Of a stretch of DNA of 22,331 bases, positions 13,367 through 20,744 are shown piece by piece. This DNA comes from a virus: positions 1 to 22,331 of the IMG/VR virus record IMGVR_UViG_3300036829_000070; one strand, 5' to 3'. Made by a program: the position numbers and the translations under genes. The notes under the pieces are model-generated. The model did no database searches. It saw only the letters and a program-made list of their open reading frames with translations, and was not told the origin of the DNA. Within the stretch, counting starts at the first letter, position 1; every line of letters begins with the position of its first letter.

Positions 13367-16300
13367 CTACCGGCGGGCGAGGCGGACCTGCCGCGCCGCC
13401 GCCGTCAGCCCGTTCTCGATGTCCTTGACCGTGGTGAACCCGGGAACGTGGTTGATGTTCACGTTCTCGACGTGCAGGGCCCCGCCGTCGCCGCCCCTGG
13501 CCGTCAGCGCCGCGCTCTGCTCCGGCGAGTACACCCGCCCGGACTGGCCGAAGGACGCTAGTTCCGGGCCCCGGTCGCCGACAACAAACAGCTGCCCGGC
13601 GGAGAACGTGCCGCCGTGCCCGTAGTGCGGCAGCTTCGACGCCGGCACGCCCAGCCAGCGGGCCACCTCGCGGCCCATGGTGGCCCCGAGGTTCTTCATC
13701 TGCTTCTCCAGCGCCGACTGCTGGGCCTTGAACCCGTCCACGACGGCTTTCCCGTACACGGCGACCGCGGCGGTGTGCGCCACCCCGCCCGCGGCGCTGG
13801 TGATGGCACCCTCGGCGGTGTTGATCTGCTTGATGATCGACGACCCGCCGGACAGCATCGCCTGTGCGTAGGTGTAGCCGTCGTCCGGGCCCATGGCGAC
13901 CACCTGCTGCAGCAGCGTCTTCGACAGGCCCGCCTTCTTGAGCTGGCCGATCGCGCCGCTGAACTTGTTCAGCTGGGCGAGTTTCGCCTGCAGCTGTGAC
14001 GAGAGGCCGCCGCCCTTCTGGAACGGGTCCACGGTCAGCCCCGACAGCGCCCCGTAGCCGGACAGATTCGATTGCACCGACGACTGGTAGGAGACGGCGG
14101 CGTTGTGCTGGCTAGTCAGCGTCGTGAGCTTGTTGGCCAAGTTGGTCAGCTGCCGGGACTGGGTGCTGATCTCTCGTTCCCGCGAAGCGGCGGAATGACC
14201 GCTGTAATACGTCTGGATGGCCTTCACGGCGGCGGACTGTTCGCTCGCGATTTTGCTGAGCGTGGTGACGACGCCGGACATGTAGGTGTCGGCGACGGTG
14301 AGGCCGCGGCTCTGCTCTGCTGTGAGCCGGCCGCCCACGACCCCTCCGGACGCGAACCCTGGCACGCCGTGCGCCTTCAGGGCGTCCGCGAACAGGGGCA
14401 CCAGGTGCTTCGGGATGACCGCCTCGCCGGGCGTGAGCATCGCGAGCACGCTGTCGCTGTTCCCGGTGCCGGGCACCTTGCCGCCGGATGCATACCATCC
14501 TGCGGACGTTTCGTGCGCCCACGCGGCCGCCGGCGACCCGTACCGGCCCAGGATGTAGCCGAGACCCCACCGGATCTGGGTCGCCGGGTTCGTCATGTAG
14601 TCCGCCCCGGCGCTGGCCATCTTCGACGCTGGCAGCGATTGCGGGATGCCGTACGCGCCCGACGACGGGTTCGTGGCGGTGGTGTTCCACCCGGACTCGC
14701 GGGTCCACAGGGATTGCAGTGCGGTCCACTGCGAGCCGGTCCAGCCCATCGCCGCGGCCATCGCCTTGCCGATCGCCTCGTTGGAGGCGTTGCCGCCGCC
14801 ACCGCCGCCGCTGAACAGGCCGCCGATGAAATTCCCCAGTTTCGACCCGAGCCCGGTGAGCGCGCTCAGCGCCTTCGACGGCAGGCTCGCAACCGACGCG
14901 AGGCCCTTCTCCACGATGGAGCCGAGCGCGTCCGGCAGCGACCCGAAGATCTGCTTGACCATGCCGGTCAGGTCACCGCCCATCATGCCCTGGAACAGGC
15001 CGGACATCAGGTGGCCGCCGATCCCGGCCATGACAGTACTGGGGCTCTTGATGCCGAAGAAATGCTTGACCCAGTTGATCACGGGGTCGACCACGTTCGA
15101 CTTCACCCAGCCGCCGATGTCCTTCATGGCGTTGACCATGCCGTTTTTCAGGCCGCGGATGATGTCGCCGCCGTGACCGACGAGCCAGCCGCCCGCTTTC
15201 GCGAAGCTCCCGATGATCCAGCCGCCGATCTTCGTGATCCACGACCACGCGGCGGACCACTGGGCTTTCTGTCCGTTCCAGAGCCCGGAGATAATGTCAC
15301 GGCCGTGACCCACCAGCCAGCTAGCGGCCTTGGCGAACGCCGAGATGATCCAGCCGCCGATCTTCGTCACCCAGGACCAGGCCGTCGACCACCGATCTTT
15401 CTCGCCGCTCCACAGGCCGTCGATGATGTCCCGCCCGTGGGCGAGCAGCCACGATCCGGCCTTGGCGAAGACGCCGCCGATCCAGCCGCCGATCTTCGTC
15501 ACCCAGGACCAGGCATCGGACCAGCGGGCCTTCTCGCCTTCCCACAGGCCGCCGATGATGTCGCCGCCCACCTTGAGCAGCCACTTCCCGGCCGCCTTGA
15601 ACGGGGCGAGGACGAAATTCCCGAACTTGCCGAGCCACCGGACGACGGCCCCCCAGGCGTCCTCGGCGCCGTACCACAGGCCGAGGAGGATGGACTCGCC
15701 CTTACCGCGCAGCCAGGACAGCGCGTCCTTGAAGTAGCCGCCGATCAGGTCACCGACCGGCCCGAACACCTTCCCGAGGATTTTCTTCAGCAACGACCAC
15801 AGCATGTCGCCGACCTTCGCGACCGGGCCGAGGAAGAACTTCGTCAGCGGGCCGATGATCGGCACCTTGTCGAGCACGTCGATCAGGATCCCGGCGGCCT
15901 TCCCGATCGGGATCAGCGCCAGGATGAACTGGAGCATGTCGAGCGGGTGATGGATGGCCTCGTCCAGGATCGCCGGGAGGAGGCCGTTGAAGATCCCGAC
16001 GATGAGGCCGACCATCACCTTCGCGGCCGCGCCGCCCACCTGCGTCCAGTTGATTTTCCCGAGCAGGTCGACGAACGCCGCACCGATCTTCTGCGCCCCG
16101 GACACGGCACTGGACAGTATGTCGGAGAACACCTGGCCCCAGTCGACCTTTTTCACCGCGCTGATGATGCTGTCCGCGATGCCGCCGCCTGCCTTCGCCG
16201 CGTGGCCGGGCAGGGCGTTGAAGATCTGGGCGGACTGTCCGCCGATCTCCGGCCCGAGCCGCGCCTGGACCGTGGCGGCGGGCAGGTTGTAGAGGCTCGA

Positions 16301-17656
16301 AGTACCGCCGACGACAGGACCGAGCTTCGTCGGGACCGTCACCGGCGCGTTGAAGATGCTGGCCTTCGTCCCGCCCACCACGGGTCCGAGCTGCACCGGC
16401 ACCTTAACGGGCTTCGGCTTCTGCTTGATGCCGAACAGGTTGTCGATCCAGGTCTCTACCTGGTCGAAGTCGCGCTTGATCGTGCCGACCGGGATGATCG
16501 ACATGACCGCGTGCGCGAACTTCGCCACCGCCGGGACCGCCGTGGCGGCGAGGTATTTCACGAACGCGGTGACCGGCGGCAGCAGGTCCAGGCCAAGCCG
16601 GATCCCGAGCGTGTCGATCGATGACCGGAGTATCGCGAACTGTGCCTGCGCGGTCTGTCTCTGCGCCGCGACCGCCCCGCCATACCTCCCGGTTGTGTCG
16701 TTGATTTGCTGCTGCTTCTTCTCCAGCACGTCCAGGTTGTTCAGCATCGTCATGATCGCGCTGGACGACCGGCCGCCGCCGAACGCGGCACTGATGATCT
16801 GCGCCTGCTTCGACGCGGACATGCCGGACGCGTCCAAGTGATCCTTCAGCAGGCTGATCGCGCCGATAAGGCCCTGCGGCCCGCGCATCGCGTTAGCGAG
16901 CTGCAGCCCGGTCAGGCCGATCTGCCCCAGCACCTTGTTCGCCGCCGCGGACGGTGCGCCGAGCAGCGAGAACGACATCCGCAGCCGTGTCGCCGCATCC
17001 ACGGCAGGCACGCCCTCGTCCGTCATCAGCGCGAGCGCCGAGCCGACCTGCGACAGCGACAGGCCGAACGTTTTCGCCGACGGGAGGATGCCGGTACCGA
17101 TCGCCTGGACGAAATCTTCCATCTTCATGTTGCCGGCGCCGATGATCGCGTTCACAGTGGACGCGGCACCGCCGAAGTCCGTTGCGCCCCGGATCCCGGA
17201 CCGCCACGCGCCGGCGAGCGCGTTAGTCGTGTCCTCCAGGTTCGCGCCGCCGACCGCCGCCAGGTCCGACGCGGTCTTGAGCGCCTTCATCGCGTCGGCG
17301 TTGTCCATGCCGACCGACTTCAGGTGATACAGGGCCTCGGACAGCTGCTCCGGGCCCTGCTGGGTCGACGGGGCGAGCTGGAGGACGCTTTTCGTCAGCG
17401 ACTCCACCGCGGCCTGGGACGCCCCTGCCTGCGTGTGGATCTTCTCCATGCTGGCCTGGAAGTTGACGGCCATCTTCACGGACTCGGCGCCGATCACGGC
17501 CGCCGCGGCGCCGATCGCCGCCCCCGAGACTGCGACCGCCTTCCCGAGGCTGCCCACGGTCCGTTCCAGCCGGGACGCCGACTCCCCCGCCTTGTTGAAC
17601 GCGGGGCTGGCCGAGTCCCTCCCGATTAGGTCATAGATGACGGAAACGGTTGAAAT
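13367..17656 (-). CDS. Tape measure protein with internal lytic transglycosylase domain
   Basis: 1429 aa if started at the ATT at 17656, which gives STVSVIYDLIGRDSASPAF, a typical tape measure opening. The next standard start (GTG 17557) would leave 123 bp of conserved coding sequence untranslated. A TP901-type core (about 60-260; ALYHLKSVGMDNADAMKALK) is followed by hydrophobic and Trp-rich segments, including three 44-residue repeats (707-838). A transglycosylase-like domain (about 950-1055) has RESGWNTTATNPSSGAYGIP with Glu987 as the likely acid. A glycine/hydrophobic region and helical C-terminus follow. The protein sets tail length and may help penetrate peptidoglycan during DNA entry. 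At 3 nt per residue and about 1.5 angstrom per residue, a tail of roughly 210 nm is expected. Gene order after the G/GT chaperones is classical. Confidence 0.93.
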   Translation of the reverse strand: MSTVSVIYDLIGRDSASPAFNKAGESASRLERTVGSLGKAVAVSGAAIGAAAAVIGAESVKMAVNFQASMEKIHTQAGASQAAVESLTKSVLQLAPSTQQGPEQLSEALYHLKSVGMDNADAMKALKTASDLAAVGGANLEDTTNALAGAWRSGIRGATDFGGAASTVNAIIGAGNMKMEDFVQAIGTGILPSAKTFGLSLSQVGSALALMTDEGVPAVDAATRLRMSFSLLGAPSAAANKVLGQIGLTGLQLANAMRGPQGLIGAISLLKDHLDASGMSASKQAQIISAAFGGGRSSSAIMTMLNNLDVLEKKQQQINDTTGRYGGAVAAQRQTAQAQFAILRSSIDTLGIRLGLDLLPPVTAFVKYLAATAVPAVAKFAHAVMSIIPVGTIKRDFDQVETWIDNLFGIKQKPKPVKVPVQLGPVVGGTKASIFNAPVTVPTKLGPVVGGTSSLYNLPAATVQARLGPEIGGQSAQIFNALPGHAAKAGGGIADSIISAVKKVDWGQVFSDILSSAVSGAQKIGAAFVDLLGKINWTQVGGAAAKVMVGLIVGIFNGLLPAILDEAIHHPLDMLQFILALIPIGKAAGILIDVLDKVPIIGPLTKFFLGPVAKVGDMLWSLLKKILGKVFGPVGDLIGGYFKDALSWLRGKGESILLGLWYGAEDAWGAVVRWLGKFGNFVLAPFKAAGKWLLKVGGDIIGGLWEGEKARWSDAWSWVTKIGGWIGGVFAKAGSWLLAHGRDIIDGLWSGEKDRWSTAWSWVTKIGGWIISAFAKAASWLVGHGRDIISGLWNGQKAQWSAAWSWITKIGGWIIGSFAKAGGWLVGHGGDIIRGLKNGMVNAMKDIGGWVKSNVVDPVINWVKHFFGIKSPSTVMAGIGGHLMSGLFQGMMGGDLTGMVKQIFGSLPDALGSIVEKGLASVASLPSKALSALTGLGSKLGNFIGGLFSGGGGGGNASNEAIGKAMAAAMGWTGSQWTALQSLWTRESGWNTTATNPSSGAYGIPQSLPASKMASAGADYMTNPATQIRWGLGYILGRYGSPAAAWAHETSAGWYASGGKVPGTGNSDSVLAMLTPGEAVIPKHLVPLFADALKAHGVPGFASGGVVGGRLTAEQSRGLTVADTYMSGVVTTLSKIASEQSAAVKAIQTYYSGHSAASREREISTQSRQLTNLANKLTTLTSQHNAAVSYQSSVQSNLSGYGALSGLTVDPFQKGGGLSSQLQAKLAQLNKFSGAIGQLKKAGLSKTLLQQVVAMGPDDGYTYAQAMLSGGSSIIKQINTAEGAITSAAGGVAHTAAVAVYGKAVVDGFKAQQSALEKQMKNLGATMGREVARWLGVPASKLPHYGHGGTFSAGQLFVVGDRGPELASFGQSGRVYSPEQSAALTARGGDGGALHVENVNINHVPGFTTVKDIENGLTAAARQVRLARR
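15143..15538 (-). repeat. Three tandem 132-bp repeats inside the tape measure gene
   Basis: The stretch GCCGCCGAT.TTCGT recurs at 15221, 15353 and 15485, and the GEK/GQK codons at 15538, 15406 and 15274, each exactly 132 bp apart. Each unit encodes 44 residues with the pattern G.K..WS.AWSW.TKIGGWI...FAKA.SWL..HGRDII.GLW. Degenerate copies flank both sides. Such repeats arise by duplication and are associated with changes in tail length. Confidence 0.9.
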
Positions 17657-17662
17657 GGGGAT

Positions 17663-17670
17663 TCACCCCC
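17663..17670 (-). promoter_or_regulatory. Shine-Dalgarno that points to an ATT start for the tape measure gene
   Basis: On the minus strand GGGGGTGA matches seven of eight bases of the ideal GGAGGTGA and lies 6 nt before the ATT at 17656. An in-frame TGA (17665-17663) blocks any start further upstream. No ATG, GTG or TTG exists in this frame between that stop and the GTG at 17557. Confidence 0.6.
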
Positions 17671-17680
17671 AATTCAGCGC

Positions 17681-18234
17681 CTAGTGCCCAACCTCACCGG
17701 GCGGCCGCCAGACCTGCTGCCCGTTCTCCCGCTCCTCGGCGTCTTCGGCTTCAAGCCGGTAGTACGCCCGCCATTCCGCGATCTCCCGTGAGGAGACCCG
17801 TTCCAGGAACTCCTCGGCGGTCATGCCGCCGATGTCGCGGACTAGCCGGAGAATGAATCGCCGCTCTGGGCGGCGTCTGAGTTTCCCGCAAGCTCCTCGA
17901 CGTCCTCGTCGGACAGGCCGGACAGACGGGAGGCGACCTCGAACAGCCGGTTGAGCGCCGCGGCAGACTTCAGGCCGAGCGCGTTCGCGTCCCGGTCCTC
18001 GAAGATCCGGTTGCCGTCCTCGTCGATCACGGAGCGGACGACGAGCTTCGCCCGGACGTTCGCGAGGTTCCGGACCATGTCTTTGCCGCGCTGCTGCACG
18101 ATCGAGGCTTCCCAGTCGTCCCGCTCGCGCCCGTTCAGCGCCCGGACGATCACGTCGCCATCCCATTCGGGGACGTTCACGGTCTCGCGCTTGAGGTCGT
18201 CGGTCTTGAGGATGTCGTCTCTGGACAGGAACAC
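17681..18234 (-). CDS. Tail assembly chaperone GT fusion made by -1 frameshift
   Basis: Slippage at GGGAAAC (17887-17881) would join the first 118 residues of G to 66 residues read in the -1 frame, giving a 184-aa protein ending at the TAG at 17681. The extension reads LRRRPERRFILRLVRDIGG, then MTAEEFLERVSSREIAEWRAYYRLEAEDAEERE, ending WRPPGEVGH. This 'EF.erms..E..EW.AYy.lEp' pattern is the recognised T-domain signature in actinophages. In lambda-like systems G and GT bind the tape measure and recruit tube subunits, in a fixed ratio set by the frameshift. The tape measure gene lies directly downstream, as required. The fusion could only be disproved experimentally; sequence support is strong. 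Confidence 0.88.
17842..18234 (-). CDS. Tail assembly chaperone G
   Basis: 130 aa from GTG at 18234, preceded by AAAGGCGGGG; residues before it are Arg/Ser-rich shadow. VFLSRDDILKTDDLKRETVNVPEWDGDVIVRALNG is the usual start of actinophage G-type chaperones ('..d.v.vpeWg..v.vr.ltg.erd.fe'). It is followed by ERDDWEASIVQQRGKDM, a short basic stretch and NLANVRAKLVVRSVIDEDGNRIF. The C-terminal acidic helix (GLSDEDVEELAG) contains the slippery site, after which the normal product ends in SGDSFSG. Together with GT it should coat the tape measure during tail assembly. It is 16 bp downstream of the gp10-like neck gene. Confidence 0.88.
   Translation of the reverse strand: MFLSRDDILKTDDLKRETVNVPEWDGDVIVRALNGRERDDWEASIVQQRGKDMVRNLANVRAKLVVRSVIDEDGNRIFEDRDANALGLKSAAALNRLFEVASRLSGLSDEDVEELAGNSDAAQSGDSFSG
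17881..17887 (-). promoter_or_regulatory. -1 ribosomal frameshift slippery heptamer (G_GGA_AAC)
   Basis: Read on the minus strand, codons GCG GGA AAC of the G gene contain the heptamer G GGA AAC in the correct X_XXY_YYZ phase, closely related to the GGGAAAG used by phage lambda. It lies 13 codons before the G stop. The -1 frame is open through the whole T segment, and that frame encodes the T-domain signature. Confidence 0.9.
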
Positions 18235-18250
18235 GCTGCCCCGCCTTTCG

Positions 18251-18769
18251 CTAAGTGATTTTCCTGGTGATGTCGGCGGTGATCTTGTTGACCGCGACCT
18301 TCGCGCCGGCACCGAGGGGACGCACCGTCCTGTAAAAGAACGGGTGCGAGTCCTGCTGCCTCCAGTTGTCCGTGTTACCGAACACTGGATGTCTCCAGGG
18401 GGACTTGGTCCCCTCCATGTATGCCGGGAGAGCCCGCTGCCCAGACGGCATCTTCGCCGTGCTCATCAGGATCGAGACCTGGGCGTTCTTGCCGCTGGTG
18501 CGGACCCGCAGCGTGACGGCTTTCTTGAGCCGTGCCCGCAGCCCCGTCGACCCGGAGGTGCCCTTGACGGGGATCGCGTCGATCGACGTGCGGACGGCGG
18601 GCACGAGCGGTGCCGCGGCGGCCCGCAGTTCGGTGCGAAACTGGCGGATGATCGCCTTGTCGTTCATGCGCCGCAGTTCCCGGCTGATCTCACTCAGGTC
18701 CGCGCCGGTCGCCCGGACCTGGAACGTGCCGGGCTTGCTGTAGGACCTGATCCGGGACGGGGCAGGCAT
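18251..18769 (-). CDS. HK97 gp10-like neck/tail-completion protein
   Basis: 172 aa. The ATG shares one base with the stop of the major tail gene (TGATG). The N-terminus (FQVRATGADLSEISRELRRM) leads to a helix with ELRAAAAPLVPAVRTSI. Near the C-terminus comes HPVFGNTDNWRQQDSHPFF, the 'HPvfG....w..Q...pff' signature I associate with gp10-like and related tail-completion proteins. These are small, basic, and sit at the neck between connector and tail tube. The protein is rich in Arg and Lys (RARLKKAVTLRVRTSGK). Its place after the tube gene instead of before the tail terminator differs from HK97 but is seen in other actinophages. Confidence 0.75.
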   Translation of the reverse strand: MPAPSRIRSYSKPGTFQVRATGADLSEISRELRRMNDKAIIRQFRTELRAAAAPLVPAVRTSIDAIPVKGTSGSTGLRARLKKAVTLRVRTSGKNAQVSILMSTAKMPSGQRALPAYMEGTKSPWRHPVFGNTDNWRQQDSHPFFYRTVRPLGAGAKVAVNKITADITRKIT

Positions 18770-19254
18770 CAGGATCCCGGGATGGTGACGTTCTCTGCCG
18801 GCTCGCTGGGAACAGCGAACGTGACCACGACCGTGCCCGCGTTCGTGATCGTCGTGTCGGGTGCCTGGGAGACCACGGTCACCGGGTACACGTCCATCAG
18901 CTTCCCGGGCTCATCCCCCTCCCATAGCACGATAACGAACCCGTCGGTGTCACGGGGCAGCAGTTGCCGCGCGTCGTGGCTGTCCTCGCTGGTGTACATG
19001 GTGATCGACGAGGACGCGGCGGTGACCTGGCCGCCGATGTCGCCGGCGAACCGGGACTTCAGGTCTGGCACCGACACGGTGGCCGATGTCGTGTTGAACC
19101 CGGACATGGCCGACAGGTCGCCGGTCAGGTCAATCCCGGCATCGAGCTCGGCCCTCGTCGGCGACGCGATGTTGGCGATCGTGGGCACCCAGTACACGGC
19201 CCGGGTGCCGGGCGGGTAGTAGCGCGTTGCCGCGGTGATCGGAGTAGCTACCAT
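18769..19254 (-). CDS. Major tail tube protein
   Basis: 161 aa, ATG at 19254 with GGGAGTGA just ahead. It opens VATPITAATRYYPPGTRAVYWVPTIA and contains PTRAELDAGIDLTGDLSAMSGF, then SRFAGDIGG. This is the usual 'l..gtDl......iegf' start of siphovirus tube proteins, which make stacked beta-barrel hexamers. The middle has TMYTSEDSHDARQLLPRDTDGFVIVLWEGD and the C-terminus ends in TITNAGTVVVTFAVPSEPAENVTIP. The position just before the G/GT chaperones and tape measure is the textbook one. It is the gene expected to have the highest expression of this operon after the capsid. Confidence 0.87.
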   Translation of the reverse strand: MVATPITAATRYYPPGTRAVYWVPTIANIASPTRAELDAGIDLTGDLSAMSGFNTTSATVSVPDLKSRFAGDIGGQVTAASSSITMYTSEDSHDARQLLPRDTDGFVIVLWEGDEPGKLMDVYPVTVVSQAPDTTITNAGTVVVTFAVPSEPAENVTIPGS

Positions 19255-19257
19255 CGT

Positions 19258-19539
19258 TCACTCCCCTGTCTCGGTGTTTCCCGCCCGGCGGCGGGACTTC
19301 TTCTCGGGCTTGGCAGTGTCGTCCGCCTCGCCCGGCGGGACGTCCTCGGGTGACGGGGCATTCTCCGGCGTCCCGCAGGTGGCCTGGACGTGCTCCAGGC
19401 CCTCCTTGATCTGCGCAACGGGATCCGGCTCCGGCGGTTCCGTCTCCACCCAGCCGCAACGCAGATGGTCGGCGAGCGCCGAGCGGGCGATCCGCGTCTT
19501 CCCGCCGGTCACCGGGTGCTCGATCCAGACCCACTCCAT
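19258..19539 (-). CDS. Small acidic-to-basic connector-region protein, unknown function
   Basis: 93 aa; the ATG shares one base with the upstream stop. The start EWVWIEHPVTGGKTRIARSALADH followed by GWV resembles a recurring small actinophage protein ('v.V.HP.TGg.a.vp.sA...w...GW'). The remainder is a disordered Pro/Glu tail ending in KPEKKSRRRAGN. The fold is probably a small SH3-like or LEM-like head attached to a flexible tail. It is usually encoded near head-tail connectors, but no activity has been proved to my knowledge. The two cysteines (residues 28 and 55) are not in a metal-binding arrangement. Confidence 0.72.
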   Translation of the reverse strand: MEWVWIEHPVTGGKTRIARSALADHLRCGWVETEPPEPDPVAQIKEGLEHVQATCGTPENAPSPEDVPPGEADDTAKPEKKSRRRAGNTETGE

Positions 19540-19880
19540 CAGGCGGCCCTGATCACGGCGACGGTCACGCTGGTGACAGCGTCGTAGGTGAACGTCGCAA
19601 GTCCGTCAGCCGGATCCTTGTACAGGTCCAGCAGCGGGATGAAACCCGTGTCGCCCGCGGGCACCGGCACCGTGCGCGAGTTCACGGTCAGGCTGTCGAC
19701 CGTCTCCGGCACGGCCAGCGTCACCGTGTGCGCCGACGCGTCGCCGTTCTTCACCAGCAGCACGACGCCGGGGCCGGTCGGGGCCTTGTCGTTTCCGGGC
19801 GATGCCGTCGCCGCGGCATAGTCCGAGGCGCCCAGCGAGAGGCCGCCGTGCGGGATCACCTTCACTGGCAGGGTTGCCAT
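19539..19880 (-). CDS. Small beta-rich structural protein, unknown function
   Basis: 113 aa, ATG at 19880 with AAAGGA 7 nt upstream. It is dominated by alternating polar and hydrophobic residues (VVLLVKNGDASAHTVTLAV, DSLTVNSRTVPVPAGDTGFI) and ends in TFTYDAVTSVTVAVIRAA, as expected for an immunoglobulin-like or jelly-roll beta-sandwich. Similar small beta proteins are encoded in siphovirus structural operons as decoration or connector proteins, and I cannot decide between these. It is the first gene after the plus-strand insertion at 19986-20240. The 105 bp ahead of it hold no other gene but would carry its leader. Confidence 0.72.
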   Translation of the reverse strand: MATLPVKVIPHGGLSLGASDYAAATASPGNDKAPTGPGVVLLVKNGDASAHTVTLAVPETVDSLTVNSRTVPVPAGDTGFIPLLDLYKDPADGLATFTYDAVTSVTVAVIRAA

Positions 19881-19985
19881 GTGCGCGTTCCTTTCGGGTG
19901 TGTTCAGCCGGCGCGGTGAACCGCAAGCCGTTCCTGCGCGTCATACGGAACTGGGGGCACGCAAATGCGCACGGAAGGACGAATT

Positions 19986-20240
19986 ATGGACAGCGGCAGA
20001 TCAGGCAGCGAAAGGATCAGCGGATGGGCGGCGCTGGTCATCGCGGACGAATGCGCGGCGTACTGGCTGTGGCGGACGGGCGTGCTGAGCACGATGCTGG
20101 CGGCGGTCCTCGGCGCCGTGACGGCCGTGGTGATCCTGGCAGTGCACGGGACGGTCAAAAGCCGGGCGCGGCGCAGGCGGCAGGAACTGATGAGCCGGCT
20201 GGCCTCCGATATGCGCCAGGTCGCCCGCAGCCGGCCGTAA
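19986..20240 (+). CDS. Membrane-protein moron inserted antisense in the tail operon
   Basis: 84 aa from ATG at 19986, preceded by GGAAGGA at 6 nt. An in-frame ATG at 19965 with GGGGG upstream is the alternative and adds 7 residues. The N-terminus is polar (MDSGRSGSERISGW). A hydrophobic region (13-30) and a clear span (about 33-53, VLSTMLAAVLGAVTAVVILAV) come next, then a strongly basic helix (RARRRRQELMSRLASDMRQ). The protein composition is natural, whereas the opposite-strand reading of the same bases is a His/Arg/Pro jumble; this shows which strand is coding. It is the only plus-strand gene inside the late operon. A weak palindrome (GCGGTGAACCGC) lies upstream, and no promoter or terminator is convincing. 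Exclusion or lysogenic-conversion roles are typical of morons but unproved here. Confidence 0.72.
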   Translation: MDSGRSGSERISGWAALVIADECAAYWLWRTGVLSTMLAAVLGAVTAVVILAVHGTVKSRARRRRQELMSRLASDMRQVARSRP

Positions 20241-20732
20241 GCGGCGAGTCCAGGCGCTGACGGCCACCTCGAACACGATCGTGGCGACCGCGCCGCGCGG
20301 GCCCTGCTCCTGGTCGAGCGTGTGGGTGCCCATGTGCGCCATTGCGACCGCGCCGCCGAGGGTCTTGTCCCCGGCGATCACCTGCCCGCATTCGGCGAGC
20401 AGTTCGTAGGCGCATTCCCGTGCCGCGGCGGCGTTCCCGGCGCCGTTCAGGACAGCCAGCAGGTTCCGGATCGTGTACGTCTCGGCCTGCGGCGCCATGA
20501 CCAGCCCGTCGACCGTGGCGTCGTAGTCGACAGCCGGGGTGCCGGGCTCAGGGTAGGCGCCGGTGCGGGACATGCGTTCCCCGGTGAACCCGACCGCGAT
20601 CGCGGCGGATGCCTTCGACTCCGACACGACCGGTCCGTCGAGGATCTCGGTGCCTTCCAGGCCCGGGGCGTCACGGAACATGGTGACCAGTCCGGCGAGC
20701 GCCGCGGGAACAGTCGGCTTCCATCCTGTCAT
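20001..20732 (-). CDS. Tail terminator protein with antisense-derived C-terminal extension
   Basis: 243 aa as read. Residues 1-163 look like an actinophage tail terminator: MTGWKPTVPAALAGLVTMF, then EILDGPVVSESKASAAIAVGF, IRNLLAVLNGAG, ARECAYELLAECGQVI, TLGGAVAMAHMGTHTL and the final strand ATIVFEVAVSAWT. Tail terminators cap the growing tail tube and join it to the head. Such proteins normally end within a few residues of this last strand. Here the frame runs on for about 80 residues (165-243) exactly where the plus-strand gene lies, and that part is His/Arg/Pro-rich low-quality sequence. The native stop was probably lost when the plus-strand gene arrived. Whether the extension is made or removed is unknown. 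Confidence 0.83.
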   Translation of the reverse strand: MTGWKPTVPAALAGLVTMFRDAPGLEGTEILDGPVVSESKASAAIAVGFTGERMSRTGAYPEPGTPAVDYDATVDGLVMAPQAETYTIRNLLAVLNGAGNAAAARECAYELLAECGQVIAGDKTLGGAVAMAHMGTHTLDQEQGPRGAVATIVFEVAVSAWTRRLRPAAGDLAHIGGQPAHQFLPPAPRPAFDRPVHCQDHHGRHGAEDRRQHRAQHARPPQPVRRAFVRDDQRRPSADPFAA

Positions 20733-20744
20733 CAGGTCACCGGC

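Noticed and set aside
14072-16624. An 850-residue plus-strand open frame opposite the tape measure gene
   Set aside because: It is antisense to a clear tape measure protein, has Arg/Asp/His/Pro-rich composition typical of the complement of GC-rich codons, and shows no domain.
17557-17656. Tape measure start at GTG 17557
   Set aside because: It would drop a conserved N-terminus and leave 123 bp untranslated with a weak ribosome binding site. It stays possible if initiation at ATT is disproved.
18166-18312. Separate 161-aa protein in the T frame, and longer 156-aa reading of G
   Set aside because: The N-terminal halves are Arg-rich shadows. The useful parts are the G protein from 18234 and the T segment reached by frameshift.
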